This document shows positions 1-9,217 of a DNA stretch of 37,867 nucleotides, one piece after another. The position numbers and the translations under genes are program-made. The notes under the pieces are model-generated. The model saw only the letters and a program-made list of their open reading frames with translations. It did not search any database and was not told the DNA's origin. How positions within the stretch are numbered: the first letter of the stretch is position 1; the number at the start of each line of letters is the position of its first letter. The DNA comes from Pseudomonadota bacterium (GTDB lineage: Bacteria > Pseudomonadota > Alphaproteobacteria > Caulobacterales > Caulobacteraceae), in assembly GCA_963205005.1 (NCBI GenBank), contig CAUJHW010000075.1, positions 1-37,867 of the forward strand, given 5' to 3'.

Positions 1-1316
1 AGGATGTACGTGAGGCCGGCCGCCTCCACATTCTCGACACGCTCGCCGCCGTCGTGGCCTGTCGCGACCTGCAGCCCTCGCGTCTGGCCCGCCGGTTCGC
101 CGAGCAGCAGTCCGGCGATCCGCGGCGTAACGCCGCCACCATCCTGGGCACCCGGCAGAAGGCAGCCCTGATCGACGCCGTCTTCGCCTCGGCGATGACC
201 GGCCACGCCGCCGAGATCAACGACTTCATCCCCTCGGCCTTTGTCCAGCCGGGCCCTTCGATCGTCTCGGCCGCGATCGCGCTCGCCGAACAGCGCGGCC
301 TGGGCGGCGACGCCGTCCTGCGGGCCACAATCACCGGCTATGAGTTGGCCAGCCGCGTCCCAAAGGCGCTTGGACTGCGCAACCTCAACCGCAGTGGCCT
401 CGCCAACCACGGGATCGGCCCCGTCTTTGGCGTCGCCGCCGCGGCCGCCTCCATGATGCGCCTGCCCGAGGCGCGCATCCCCGACCTGCTGACCTACTGC
501 TCGCAGCAGGCGGCGGGCTCGTGGCAGTGGCTGCTCGATGTGGAGCACGTGGAGAAGGCCTTCGTCTTCGCGGGGCTTGGCGCGCGGGCTGGCCTGCAGG
601 CGGCGCTCTTCGCCGAACTCGGCTTCACGGGTGTTCGCGACAACCTCGACCAGCCCGGCGGCTTCCTCGACCAGGGCGTGTTCAAGGGCGCGGACAGCGA
701 TCTGGATCGGCGGAAGCTGATCGATGGCCTCGGGCAGCGCTGGGAGATGCCGGATGTGGGCTTCAAGCGCTATCCGACAGGGGGCCCGACCCAGCCCGCG
801 GTGGAGGGGGTGCTCAAGCTGCTGCCCCAGGTGCGGGCCGAATCCACGCGCCAGGTCCGGATCGAGATGCCCGGCCGGTGGCAGGCCTTTCGCGACGCCG
901 AGATGCCTGCGCTGAACCTGCGCTACCTCACGGCCATCATCCTGATCGATCGCCGCCTCGACTTCGTGTCGGCCCAGTCGCTGGAGCGCATGCGGAACGA
1001 CGCCACGGTCCGCGCCCTGATGTCCCGCGTCGAGATCGCCCATGATACCGCCCAGGAGACGCCGCCGGGCCAGCCGCGGGCGGAGTCGGCCCGGGTGATC
1101 TTCACCGACACGGCCGGCGCACGTCGCGAGACCTTCGTGCCCTATGTGCTGGGGTACCCATCGCACCCCATGTCGCGCGCCGACGTCGAGGCCAAGGCCG
1201 CCGATCTGATGACACCGTCCCTGGGCGCCGCACGCGCCCGAGCCGTCATCGCGCGCTGTCGCGAATTTGAGACCATGAAGAACGCAGGCGACCTCGCCCG
1301 CCTGATCGCGACCTGA
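1..1316 (+). CDS. MmgE/PrpD family protein (5' end missing)
   Basis: The reading frame is open back to the first base of the window, so the gene starts upstream. The GTG at 54 is not the true start: the upstream codons read as D-V-R-E-A-G-R-L-H-I-L-D-T-L-A-A, which matches the conserved LLDTLA-type helix near the N-terminus of this family. The visible part is about 437 residues, close to full length for a family of about 450. The family includes 2-methylcitrate dehydratase PrpD and cis-aconitate decarboxylase. Supporting segments are the helical N-terminal half with AEINDF (the family has a conserved H-x-x-D/E-x-x-D region there) and the KRYPTGGPTQPA stretch that resembles the family KxYP(S/A)C(G)xxH region. 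No other methylcitrate-cycle gene is near, so the substrate is unknown. The next gene follows after 14 bases and is probably cotranscribed. Confidence 0.85.
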   Translation, partial: DVREAGRLHILDTLAAVVACRDLQPSRLARRFAEQQSGDPRRNAATILGTRQKAALIDAVFASAMTGHAAEINDFIPSAFVQPGPSIVSAAIALAEQRGLGGDAVLRATITGYELASRVPKALGLRNLNRSGLANHGIGPVFGVAAAAASMMRLPEARIPDLLTYCSQQAAGSWQWLLDVEHVEKAFVFAGLGARAGLQAALFAELGFTGVRDNLDQPGGFLDQGVFKGADSDLDRRKLIDGLGQRWEMPDVGFKRYPTGGPTQPAVEGVLKLLPQVRAESTRQVRIEMPGRWQAFRDAEMPALNLRYLTAIILIDRRLDFVSAQSLERMRNDATVRALMSRVEIAHDTAQETPPGQPRAESARVIFTDTAGARRETFVPYVLGYPSHPMSRADVEAKAADLMTPSLGAARARAVIARCREFETMKNAGDLARLIAT

Positions 1317-1330
1317 CGCGGAGACGACTC

Positions 1331-2953
1331 ATGACCCAACCGAAACTCCCCCGCCGGTCCATCCTTGGCGGCGCGGCCGCCAGCTTCGCCCTGGCTGGCG
1401 TCGCCCGAGCCGCCGTCGCCGACATCTTCCCCGTGATCGAGACGGCAGACGGCAAGCTGCGCGGTCTCGTCTCGGGTGGGATCAAGGTCTTCAAGGGCGT
1501 GCCCTACGGCGCCGACACCTCGGGGTCGAACCGCTTTCGCCCGCCACAGCCGGTGAAGAAGTGGGCCGGCATACGCGACGCCCTGGACTACGGGAACGTC
1601 TGTCCACAGGTCCCCGGCGACCGCCGCCGCGACTACGCTAACCTGATCTCCCTCGACCTGCAGCCAGGCGGCATGGGCGAGGATTGCCTGAACCTGAACC
1701 TCTGGACGCCGGATCTGTCACGCACGGCGAAGAAGCCAGTGATCGTGCGTTTCCACGGCGGCGGCTTCTACGGCGGATCCGGCAACTCACCGGGCATGGA
1801 TGGCGAGATGCTCGCCCGCTATGGCGACTGTGTGGTGGTGTCGGTCAACCATCGCCTGAGCGCCTTCGGCTTCCTGCACCTGGCCGATTCCGGCGCGCCG
1901 AGCGCGTTCGCCCAGTCGGGCATGGCCGGTATGCTGGACCTGTCGGCGTGCCTGTCGTGGGTGCGGACCAACATCGAAGCGTTCGGCGGCGATCCGAACC
2001 GCGTGATGATCATCGGCCAGTCCGGTGGTGGGGCGAAGGTCAGCGGCCTGATGGCCATGCCGTCCGCCAAGGGTCTGTTCCACCGCGCGGTCCAGATGAG
2101 CGGCGCCATGGTGCGGGTGGCGCAGCGCGATCGCGCTAAAGCCGGCGCCGAAACCTTCCTCAAGGCCGTGAACCTGGGCGGGGGCGACATCGCCAGGCTC
2201 CAGGCTATTCCGTTCTACGATGTGCTATCGGTCCAGGCCGACCTGGAAGCCTCCGCCCGGTCGCGCGGAGAGGCGCCATCGGCCTTCACCCCGGTGCTGG
2301 ATGGGGTGGCCATGCCCCGTCACCCGTTCGATCCGGATGGCCCGGCGATCAGCGCCGACGTTCCGCTGATCGTCAGCACCACCCTGGACGAGCGTAGCTA
2401 TCGCCAGGCCAACTACGACCAGAACTGGGATGGACTGAAGGCCGTGTTCGCGCCGCGCCTCGGCGCGCAGACGGACGAGATCCTGCAGTCGTACCGCCAG
2501 GAGGATCCGAAGGCCTCGCCCTACCTCCTGCAGGCTCGCATCATCTCGGACATGGGCCGGGGCGCCAGCTTCGCCATGGCCGAGCGAAAGGCCGCCCAGG
2601 GCCGAGCCCCGGCCTATGTCTATCTCTGGAAGGCGGCCAGCCCGGCCTGGGGCGGCCGTTATGGCGCAACCCATGCGGTGGACGTGGGGCCGAGCATGCA
2701 CGAGATCCGTGGCGCTCTGCAGGGTCCGAACGCAAGTAGCCAGCGGCTGGCCGACGAACTGTCGTCAGCGCTCGTGGCGTTCGCCTCGACGGGCGCGCCG
2801 AGCAGCAAGACATTGCCGGCCTGGACCCCTTACGACGCGACACGGCGCGCCACGATGGTGTTCGATGAGCCGAAGAGCGGCCTGCAGGACGATCCGCGCG
2901 GCGCCTTCCGCAGGCTCTGGGCCGTCCGCCTCGGCCAGGGCTCGGCGTCGTGA
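1331..2953 (+). CDS. Tat-exported carboxylesterase, type B
   Basis: A 540-residue alpha/beta-hydrolase of the carboxylesterase type-B family, which hydrolyses carboxylic esters. The N-terminus carries a twin-arginine signal (PRRSILGG followed by a hydrophobic stretch and AxA), so it is probably exported folded to the periplasm. Visible motifs are the oxyanion-hole HGGGF near residue 143, the nucleophile Ser231 in GQSGGG (family usual GESAGG), Glu354 in the TLDE stretch and His448 in GATHAVD, giving a complete triad. EDCLNLNLW is the family signature. The start is ATG with GGAGA about 8 bases upstream. It sits between the PrpD-like gene and a second esterase whose start overlaps its stop codon, so the three are probably one transcript. 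The natural ester is unknown. Confidence 0.92.
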   Translation: MTQPKLPRRSILGGAAASFALAGVARAAVADIFPVIETADGKLRGLVSGGIKVFKGVPYGADTSGSNRFRPPQPVKKWAGIRDALDYGNVCPQVPGDRRRDYANLISLDLQPGGMGEDCLNLNLWTPDLSRTAKKPVIVRFHGGGFYGGSGNSPGMDGEMLARYGDCVVVSVNHRLSAFGFLHLADSGAPSAFAQSGMAGMLDLSACLSWVRTNIEAFGGDPNRVMIIGQSGGGAKVSGLMAMPSAKGLFHRAVQMSGAMVRVAQRDRAKAGAETFLKAVNLGGGDIARLQAIPFYDVLSVQADLEASARSRGEAPSAFTPVLDGVAMPRHPFDPDGPAISADVPLIVSTTLDERSYRQANYDQNWDGLKAVFAPRLGAQTDEILQSYRQEDPKASPYLLQARIISDMGRGASFAMAERKAAQGRAPAYVYLWKAASPAWGGRYGATHAVDVGPSMHEIRGALQGPNASSQRLADELSSALVAFASTGAPSSKTLPAWTPYDATRRATMVFDEPKSGLQDDPRGAFRRLWAVRLGQGSAS

Positions 2954-4338
2954 AGATGAAGCTTGTCCTTGCGGCCACGATCGCCGCGTTGGCGGTCCCC
3001 GCGTCGGCCGAGGCGGTTCGCGTTTCCACCAAGGCGGGCGTCATCGTCGGCGAAGCGGCGGACGGCGTCAGGGTCTTTAGGGGCGTGCCCTATGCCCAGC
3101 CGCCGGTCGGCCCACTGCGCTGGGCCGCGCCGAAGCCCATCGCCTGGAAGGGTCCGCGGCAAGCCACCGCCTTTGCGCCGCCCTGTCTCCAGCCCGACGG
3201 TGCGAACGGTCGCCCCAACGGCGGCGGCCACTCCGGCCCATCGTCCGAGGACTGCCTCTACCTCAATGTCTGGGCTCCGGCCGCGACGGCGAAGGCGCCG
3301 ATCATGCTGTGGCTCTACGGCGGTGGCGGGATCATGGGCGGCGGCCACCTGCCGGGATACAGCGGCGACGCCTTCGCCCGCGATGGAGTGGTGCTGGTCA
3401 CAATCAACTACCGCCTTGGCGCGCTGGGCGGCTTCGCCCACCCATCGCTGACCCGCGCCGGTGACGGCCTCGGAAACTACCACCTGCTAGACGCCCTCGC
3501 TGCGATCCGCTGGATCAAGGCCAATGCCACGGCCTTCGGCGGCGACCCTGACAACATCACTGTCTTCGGCGAATCCGCCGGCGCGACCATGGTGGCGAAC
3601 CTGCTCGCCATGCCCGGAGCGAAGGGTCTTTTCGCCAAGGCCATCATCCAGAGCACCGGTTCGCTTCCCACGCCCGCCACGCCGCTCGCGGACGCAGAGG
3701 TCGACGGCGCCAAGGCCGCCACGCTGCTCGGCCTGCGCGGCGCGGACGCCACCGCTGACGAGCTTCGAGCGCTTCCGGCCGACAAGATAGTCCTCGACCG
3801 TCGCACCGGCTTTGGCCACCGCACCATTCTTGACGGGCGCGTGGTGACCCGGTCGATCATGGACGCTTTCACCGGCGGGACTGCGCACGACATTCCTCTT
3901 GTCATCGGCACCAACAGCGATGAGGGCCGCCTGAACGGCACCCAGCGGGTGGCCACCTACGCCATGAGCGGTGCGCCGGTCTGGCAGTACTTTTTCGATT
4001 ACGTGCCGGAATGGCGCCGGTCGGAGCAGCCGAACGGCGTCCCGCACGCCGGCGAGATCCCCTACGTTTTCGAGACCGTTGGGCTCGATGCGCGGATGGC
4101 TGACCGGGACAAGGCGGTCGCCGCCCAGGTCCATTCCTGCTGGGTGGCATTCGCCTGGGCAGGTCCCGGCGCCCGGTCGCTCACCTGCGCGGACGGGTTT
4201 GCCTGGCCCTCGCGCAGCGAGGCGAATGGTCGGTCCGTGGCGATTTTCCAGGAGAGGCCGCATCTGGGGCGCGCCGAGGGACTGCGCTCGCCTCCCAATG
4301 GCGCCAAGCCGGGTCCAACGAGTCGAGAGAGCGAGTGA
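2950..4338 (+). CDS. Secreted carboxylesterase, type B, with an unusual C-terminus
   Basis: A 462-residue type-B carboxylesterase, a paralogue of the gene before it. The GTG start at 2950 overlaps the previous stop codon (GTGA). An ATG at 2956 is an equally possible start and gives a cleaner Sec signal (MKLVLAATIAAL...ASA). The triad is Ser209 in GESAG, Glu325 in NSDEG and His366 in PHAGEIPYVF, counted from 2950. EDCLYLNVW is present. The oxyanion segment reads YGGGG in place of the usual HGGG. The last 30 or so residues, rich in R, P and S, do not resemble the usual family ending after the AWP motif. The gene stops about 70 bases before a tRNA 3' fragment, so the tail may have been altered by recombination. 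This last point is inference. Confidence 0.88.
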   Translation: MKMKLVLAATIAALAVPASAEAVRVSTKAGVIVGEAADGVRVFRGVPYAQPPVGPLRWAAPKPIAWKGPRQATAFAPPCLQPDGANGRPNGGGHSGPSSEDCLYLNVWAPAATAKAPIMLWLYGGGGIMGGGHLPGYSGDAFARDGVVLVTINYRLGALGGFAHPSLTRAGDGLGNYHLLDALAAIRWIKANATAFGGDPDNITVFGESAGATMVANLLAMPGAKGLFAKAIIQSTGSLPTPATPLADAEVDGAKAATLLGLRGADATADELRALPADKIVLDRRTGFGHRTILDGRVVTRSIMDAFTGGTAHDIPLVIGTNSDEGRLNGTQRVATYAMSGAPVWQYFFDYVPEWRRSEQPNGVPHAGEIPYVFETVGLDARMADRDKAVAAQVHSCWVAFAWAGPGARSLTCADGFAWPSRSEANGRSVAIFQERPHLGRAEGLRSPPNGAKPGPTSRESE

Positions 4339-4627
4339 AGACGCGAGCGAACTTCCGGTAAGCGGCTTGGCATGAATGTCAGCAACTGGCGCGTACAGAC
4401 CGCCAAAACGGGTCGTGGGTTCGAATCCCCCAGCACCCACCATTCCCCTGGTGGACATTCCTGGAAGACCTGGCGCTCAGGGCGCGCGCCCGGCGCGGCT
4501 GCTTGCCGCGCGTGCGATGGCGCCGCGCTCTGCATCAAAACCTGCGAGACTCCGGCATACTGACGCAAATAGAGCGTGATCAGGCGCGGCGCTGGTATGG
4601 CTGCCCGCTCTCGAAAAGGGGAATCTG
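4339..4627. other. Longest intergenic stretch; tRNA fragment and little else
   Basis: This 289-base gap separates the esterase group from the amidohydrolase group. It contains the tRNA 3' fragment at 4411-4442. I see no credible coding sequence: short frames on both strands encode the peptide type (GDSNPRP, GGFEPTT) that results from translating a tRNA T-arm backwards. No integrase and no clear promoter were found. A purine-rich ribosome-binding sequence (AAGGGGA, around 4615-4622) at the right end belongs to the next gene. Confidence 0.6.
4411..4442 (+). other. 3'-terminal tRNA fragment, candidate attachment-site remnant
   Basis: The sequence reads as the T-arm and 3' end of a tRNA. It has a T-loop TTCGAAT at 4420-4426 and a five-base stem 4415-4419/4427-4431 with one T-C mismatch. 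Then come seven acceptor bases AGCACCC, discriminator A and an encoded CCA at 4440-4442. The matching 5' acceptor strand would be GGGTGCT, but neither it, a D-arm nor an anticodon arm is present upstream. The pattern GGTCG...ACCCACCA resembles tRNA-Lys genes. Partial tRNA copies ending exactly at CCA are typical of the far end of an element integrated into a tRNA gene. Confidence 0.65.
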
Positions 4628-6424
4628 TTGGCCGGCAGTTTGAACAGGACGCGCCTTGCGGCGCTGATCGCCACCGTTGCGCTGGCGGGACAGGCCCATG
4701 CGGCCGGCCATCCGCCCGTCACCGCCATCGTCGACGCCACCCTGTTCGACGGCACGGGCGCCGCGCCGCATGTCGCGACGGTGATCCTGCGTGACGGCCG
4801 GATCGCGCAGGTCGGGCCGGGACTGCGGCCGCCGGCCGGCGCCACCGTGATCCAGGCCAGGGGCAAGGCCCTGCTTCCGGGCTTCTTCGATCTGCACACC
4901 CACTGGACGCCGGGTGGCCTTCCGAACATCGCGCCCAGGATCGCCGCCGCCTACGTGGCCGCGGGCGTCACGACGGTGAACGATTTCCACCAGCCGCCGG
5001 AGGCCTACGAGCCCCGCCGGCGCTGGCTCGCGACCCTGACCACGCCGCATGTGAACTTCACCGCCCGGATGAGCACGCCCGGCGGCCACGGCGCCGACTG
5101 GGCGGACGTGGCGACCACCAAGTGGGTCAACACCCCCGAGGCCGCCCGGGCCGAGGTCAAGGCGCTGCTGCCCTACCGGCCCGACGCCATCAAGGCATTC
5201 ACCGACGGCTGGCGTTATGGTTCGTCGCCCGACAACACCAGCATGGACTACTGGACCCTGTCGGCGCTGGCGGACGAGGCCCACAAGGCCGGCCTGAAAG
5301 TGCTGACCCACACCGTGACCGTCGAGCGCGGCAAGGTAGCGGCGCGGGCGAAGGTGGACGTCATCGCGCACAGCCTGCAGGACCGGGAACTGGACGCCGA
5401 GGCGGTCGACCTGCTGAAGGCGAACGGTACGGTCTATGTGCCGACCCTTGCGGTCTATGAGCCCGTGAAGCCCGGCCAGCCCGAGCCGGCCAACCGCAAC
5501 GATCCCCGGCTGCAGCAGGCCCTGCGCAAGTTCGGCTACGCACTCCACAACGTGAAGGCCCTGCATGACGCCGGCGTGGCGATCGCGGTGGGCACGGACG
5601 CAGGCATGCCCGGCACCCTGCACGGCACAGCGACGCTGCGGGAGATGGAACTTCTGGTCCAGGCCGGCCTCACGCCCGCCGAGGCGCTGATCGCCGGCAC
5701 CGCCAACAGCGCCCGTGTCATGGGCAAACTGGCGGATCGTGGCACCATCGAGGCCGGCAAGCGGGCCGACCTGGTGCTGGTCGACGGGACCCCGTGGACC
5801 CAGATCTCCGATATCCGCAAGACCAACCGGGTGTTCATCGACGGCGCCGTCGCCTTCGGCCCGGGCGCGCATCCCACGGCGGCAGACCAGGCGACCGCCA
5901 TGCCGGCGATCAAGGTCGCGCCGCTGATCGACGACTTCGAGCGTCCCGATGGCCGGACCCGGCTGGACACCCTGCGCGTCGACGACATGGACGGCGGTTC
6001 CGACAGGACGGTCCAGGTCAGCCAGGTGGCTGTGCGCAGCGGCGCGGATCATGCCCTGCTGATGACCGCCCGGATGGCGACCAAGGAAGCGCCCAGCGCG
6101 GGCGTGCTGCTTCCGCTGAGTCGCGGCTCGGTCGAGCCGGTGGACGCGCGGGCCTATAAGGGTGTCCGCTTCGACGTCCGCGGGGACGGCGGCGCCTATG
6201 CCGTGCTGGTCAACACCCTGGGCGGCCGCTGGCGGGCTCCGGTGACGGCGGGGACGGAGTGGACGACGGTGGAAGTTCCCTTCGAAAGCCTCGTCCGCGC
6301 GGCAGGCCGGGGCGGGGATGGCGCGGCCTGGACGGGCGCGGATCTGGTCGAGGTCGGGTTCAGCGGCGGTCGCAAGGCCGGCCAGAAACTCTGGCTGCAG
6401 ATCGACAACGTGACATTCTACTAG
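4628..6424 (+). CDS. Exported amidohydrolase with C-terminal CIA30/CBM11-like domain
   Basis: A 598-residue metal-dependent hydrolase of the amidohydrolase superfamily, nearest to the imidazolonepropionase/prolidase-like group that includes exported peptidases and lactonases. The start is TTG at 4628, with AAGGGGA about 6 bases upstream and a Sec signal ending at AQAHA directly after it; no ATG fits better. The metal-site residues are all visible: His90 and His92 in DLHTH, Lys189 in IKAFTDG (probably carbamylated), His228 in LTHTV, His248 in IAHSL and Asp324 in GTDAG. The catalytic domain ends near residue 425. Residues 440-598 form a separate beta-rich unit (DDFE..., YKGVRFDVRGDG, LWLQIDNVTFY) like the CIA30 or CBM11 galactose-binding fold. 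Substrate unknown. The M14 peptidase follows after 55 bases. Confidence 0.85.
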   Translation: MAGSLNRTRLAALIATVALAGQAHAAGHPPVTAIVDATLFDGTGAAPHVATVILRDGRIAQVGPGLRPPAGATVIQARGKALLPGFFDLHTHWTPGGLPNIAPRIAAAYVAAGVTTVNDFHQPPEAYEPRRRWLATLTTPHVNFTARMSTPGGHGADWADVATTKWVNTPEAARAEVKALLPYRPDAIKAFTDGWRYGSSPDNTSMDYWTLSALADEAHKAGLKVLTHTVTVERGKVAARAKVDVIAHSLQDRELDAEAVDLLKANGTVYVPTLAVYEPVKPGQPEPANRNDPRLQQALRKFGYALHNVKALHDAGVAIAVGTDAGMPGTLHGTATLREMELLVQAGLTPAEALIAGTANSARVMGKLADRGTIEAGKRADLVLVDGTPWTQISDIRKTNRVFIDGAVAFGPGAHPTAADQATAMPAIKVAPLIDDFERPDGRTRLDTLRVDDMDGGSDRTVQVSQVAVRSGADHALLMTARMATKEAPSAGVLLPLSRGSVEPVDARAYKGVRFDVRGDGGAYAVLVNTLGGRWRAPVTAGTEWTTVEVPFESLVRAAGRGGDGAAWTGADLVEVGFSGGRKAGQKLWLQIDNVTFY

Positions 6425-6479
6425 AATGTCCGTGCGGCCCTGAGCCGCTCGGACCGGCCCGGGGTCAGGGGACCTGCCT

Positions 6480-9215
6480 ATGAAATTCCGACGTTTTCTT
6501 TCGGTTGCGGCCGCCGCTCTGGCGCTTTGCGTCGGCCTGTCGGCGCCTCTGGCGCAGGCCGGGCCGATCACCTCGCCGAAGCAGGCTTTCGGCCACGACA
6601 TCGGCGATGACTATCTCCTGGTGAACTACACCCAGCTGGAAACCTACTTCAAAACCGTCGCCGGCCAGTCCGACCGGATGAAGCTGGTCGAGATCGGCCA
6701 GACCGAGGAGGGCCGCCGCGAATACATGGCCATCGTCTCCTCGCCGGCCAATCTGGCGAAGCTGGACCGATACCGCGAGATCGCCCGCAGGCTGGCCAAG
6801 GCCGAAGGCGTCAGCGAGGCCGAGGCCAGGGGCCTGGCCGCCGAGGGCAAGGCGGTGATCTGGATCGACGGCGGCCTGCACGCCACCGAGGTGGTGGCTC
6901 CCCAGGCGCTGATCGCCGCGTTGCATGACATGCTGACGAAGGACGATCCGGAGACCCTACGGTTCCTTGACGACGTCATCATCCTGTTCGGCCAGGTGAA
7001 TCCCGACGGGATGGAGCTGGTCTCCAACTGGTACATGCGCAACGCCGACGAGAAGAGGCGCGAGTTCGCTTCCATCCCCAGGCTGTATCAGAAGTACATC
7101 GGCCACGATAACAACCGCGACTACTACATGTCGGCGATGAAGGAGACGACGAACGTCAACCGGATCTTCTTCCGGGAGTGGTTTCCGCAGATCATCTACA
7201 ATCACCACCAGACCGGCCCTGGCGGCACCGTGGTGTTCGTCCCGCCTTTCCGCGACCCGTTCAACTACAACTATGACCCGCTGGTGATGTCGACCCTGAG
7301 CGAGGTCGGCGCGGCCATGCACAGCCGGCTGATCAGCGAGGGCAAGCCGGGCTCCACGATGCGCAGCGGCGCGACCTATTCCACGTGGAACAACGGGATG
7401 GAGCGCTCGGTCACCTATTTCCACAACGCGGTGGGCCTGCTGACCGAGATCATCGGCCATCCGACGCCGACGGTGGTGCCGCTGGTGGCGAAAAACCAGA
7501 TCGCCCGCAACGACCTGCCGGCGCCGATCGCCCCGCAGACCTGGCATTTCCGCCAGTCCATCGACTACTCGCTGACCATGAACCGCGCGGTGCTCGACTA
7601 TGCATCGCGCAACCGCGAGCGGCTGCTGATGAACATGTGGCGCATGGGGAACAACTCCATCGAGCGCGGCCGTAAGGACAGCTGGACAATCACGCCCAGG
7701 CGCATCGAGGCGCTGGAGGCGGCGGCCAAGGGCAAGCCCCTGGTCGGATCAGGCCGCACCCAGGGACTGGAGCCTGGCCTCTACAAGACTGTCCTGCAGG
7801 ACCCGGCCATGCGCGACCCGCGCGGCTACATCCTCCCCGCCGACCAGGCCGATCTGCCGACGGCTGTGAAGTTCCTCAACGCCCTGATCAAGACCGGCGT
7901 GGATGTGCACAGGGCGACGAAGCCATTCGCCGTGGCCGGCAAGACCTATCCGGCGGGCTCATTCATCGTGAAGGCCGACCAGGCCTACCGGCCGCACGTG
8001 CTCGACATGTTCGAGCCCCAGGACCATCCGCACGACTTCGCCTATCCGGGCGGGCCGCCCGTGCCTCCCTACGACTCGACCGGCTACACCCTGGCCCTGC
8101 AGATGGGCGTGGCGTTCGACCGGGTGCTCGAGGGCTTCGACGGCCCGTTCGAACCTGTCAGCGATCTGATGAAGCCCCCGCCGGGCAAGATCGTCGGGAC
8201 GGGCGGGGCAGGGTTCCTCGTCAGCCATGAGACCAACGACAGCTTCATTCTCTCCAACCGGCTCCTGAAGGCCGGGCAGGCGGTCTACTGGCAGACCGCC
8301 GCGACCAGGACCGGCGACGCCGATCTTGCTCCGGGCGCGCTCTGGATCCCGGCCTCGGCCGCCAGCCGCGCCATCGTCCAGACGGCCGCGCGCGACCTCG
8401 GCCTGACCGCCTACGCTGTCGCACAGAAGCCCGCCGGCGCCAGCCTTCGCCTCAAGCCCGTCCGCGTTGGCATCGTTGACCGCTATGGCGGCAACATGCC
8501 CGCCGGCTGGACCCGCTGGCTGATGGAGCAATACGAGTTCGACTACTCGGTGGTCTATCCGCAGCGCCTCGACGCCGGGAACCTGCGCAAGGCCTACGAC
8601 GTGCTGGTGTTCGCCAACAACCTGCTGGCTGCCGAGGATCCGGGTGAGGGGGGCGCGCCGCGCCAGCCGAAGGCTGAGGACATACCCGCCGAGTTCCGGC
8701 CCTGGCTGGGAGAACTGACCAGGGAGAAGACCGCTCCCCAGATCGCAGCATTCCTGCGTCGCGGCGGCGCGGTCGTGGCCATCGGAAACTCGACCCGCCT
8801 GGCCGAAATGGTCGGCGCGCCGGTCCGCAACATCCTCAACGGAGCCGACGGCAAGCCGCTGCCGCGCAACAGCTTCTATATTCCCGGATCGTTGCTCGAG
8901 GTGACTGTCGACAACACCCAGCCGCTCGCCTTCGGCGCCCCGGCCCGCATGAACGTGTTCTTCGAGCGCAGTCCGGCCTTCGCCGCCGATGCCGGAGCCC
9001 GTGCGGCCTGGTATCCGCAGGGCGATGTCTTGCGCAGCGGTTGGGCTGTCGGCCAGGACAAGCTGAACGGCGCGGGCGCCGTGCTCGATGTCGCGGTGGG
9101 CAAGGGGCGGTTGTTCCTCATGGGACCGGAGGTCGCCCAGCGCGCCCAGTCCCATGCTGCCTTCAAGTTCCTGTTCAACGGGCTCCAGTATGGGCCCGCG
9201 GCGGCGCGGCCCTAG
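6480..9215 (+). CDS. Secreted M14 zinc carboxypeptidase-like protein, large form
   Basis: A 911-residue exported metallopeptidase. A Sec signal (MKFRRFLSVAAAALAL...AQA) follows an ATG with AGGGGA just upstream. The M14 zinc site is visible as His134 and Glu137 in GLHATE, with His242 or His243 in YNHHQTG as third ligand. Glu323 in LLTEIIG is the likely catalytic base. The peptidase domain takes up about the first 400 residues. After a linker, the region from about 660 (VGIVDRYGGN...) to about 790 looks like the glutamine-amidotransferase-like fold often fused to large bacterial M14 proteins, where its role is unclear. It lies between the amidohydrolase and the TonB receptor, which suggests hydrolysis of peptides in the periplasm or at the cell surface. 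The stop codon is followed by two palindromes. Confidence 0.88.
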   Translation: MKFRRFLSVAAAALALCVGLSAPLAQAGPITSPKQAFGHDIGDDYLLVNYTQLETYFKTVAGQSDRMKLVEIGQTEEGRREYMAIVSSPANLAKLDRYREIARRLAKAEGVSEAEARGLAAEGKAVIWIDGGLHATEVVAPQALIAALHDMLTKDDPETLRFLDDVIILFGQVNPDGMELVSNWYMRNADEKRREFASIPRLYQKYIGHDNNRDYYMSAMKETTNVNRIFFREWFPQIIYNHHQTGPGGTVVFVPPFRDPFNYNYDPLVMSTLSEVGAAMHSRLISEGKPGSTMRSGATYSTWNNGMERSVTYFHNAVGLLTEIIGHPTPTVVPLVAKNQIARNDLPAPIAPQTWHFRQSIDYSLTMNRAVLDYASRNRERLLMNMWRMGNNSIERGRKDSWTITPRRIEALEAAAKGKPLVGSGRTQGLEPGLYKTVLQDPAMRDPRGYILPADQADLPTAVKFLNALIKTGVDVHRATKPFAVAGKTYPAGSFIVKADQAYRPHVLDMFEPQDHPHDFAYPGGPPVPPYDSTGYTLALQMGVAFDRVLEGFDGPFEPVSDLMKPPPGKIVGTGGAGFLVSHETNDSFILSNRLLKAGQAVYWQTAATRTGDADLAPGALWIPASAASRAIVQTAARDLGLTAYAVAQKPAGASLRLKPVRVGIVDRYGGNMPAGWTRWLMEQYEFDYSVVYPQRLDAGNLRKAYDVLVFANNLLAAEDPGEGGAPRQPKAEDIPAEFRPWLGELTREKTAPQIAAFLRRGGAVVAIGNSTRLAEMVGAPVRNILNGADGKPLPRNSFYIPGSLLEVTVDNTQPLAFGAPARMNVFFERSPAFAADAGARAAWYPQGDVLRSGWAVGQDKLNGAGAVLDVAVGKGRLFLMGPEVAQRAQSHAAFKFLFNGLQYGPAAARP

Positions 9216-9217
9216 AT

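Noticed and set aside
3487..4568. Two minus-strand proteins with GGFEPTT and GDSNPRP peptides
   Set aside because: These peptides arise from reading a tRNA T-arm backwards and are common misannotations.
4339..4600. Complete tRNA or a permuted tmRNA gene
   Set aside because: No 5' acceptor strand, D-arm or anticodon arm could be paired upstream, and no tag-coding sequence or 5' acceptor strand follows the CCA.
4580..6601. Long 673-residue frame antisense to the amidohydrolase
   Set aside because: It mirrors the codon pattern of the sense gene in high-GC DNA, has no domain and no signal, and the sense gene has all catalytic residues.
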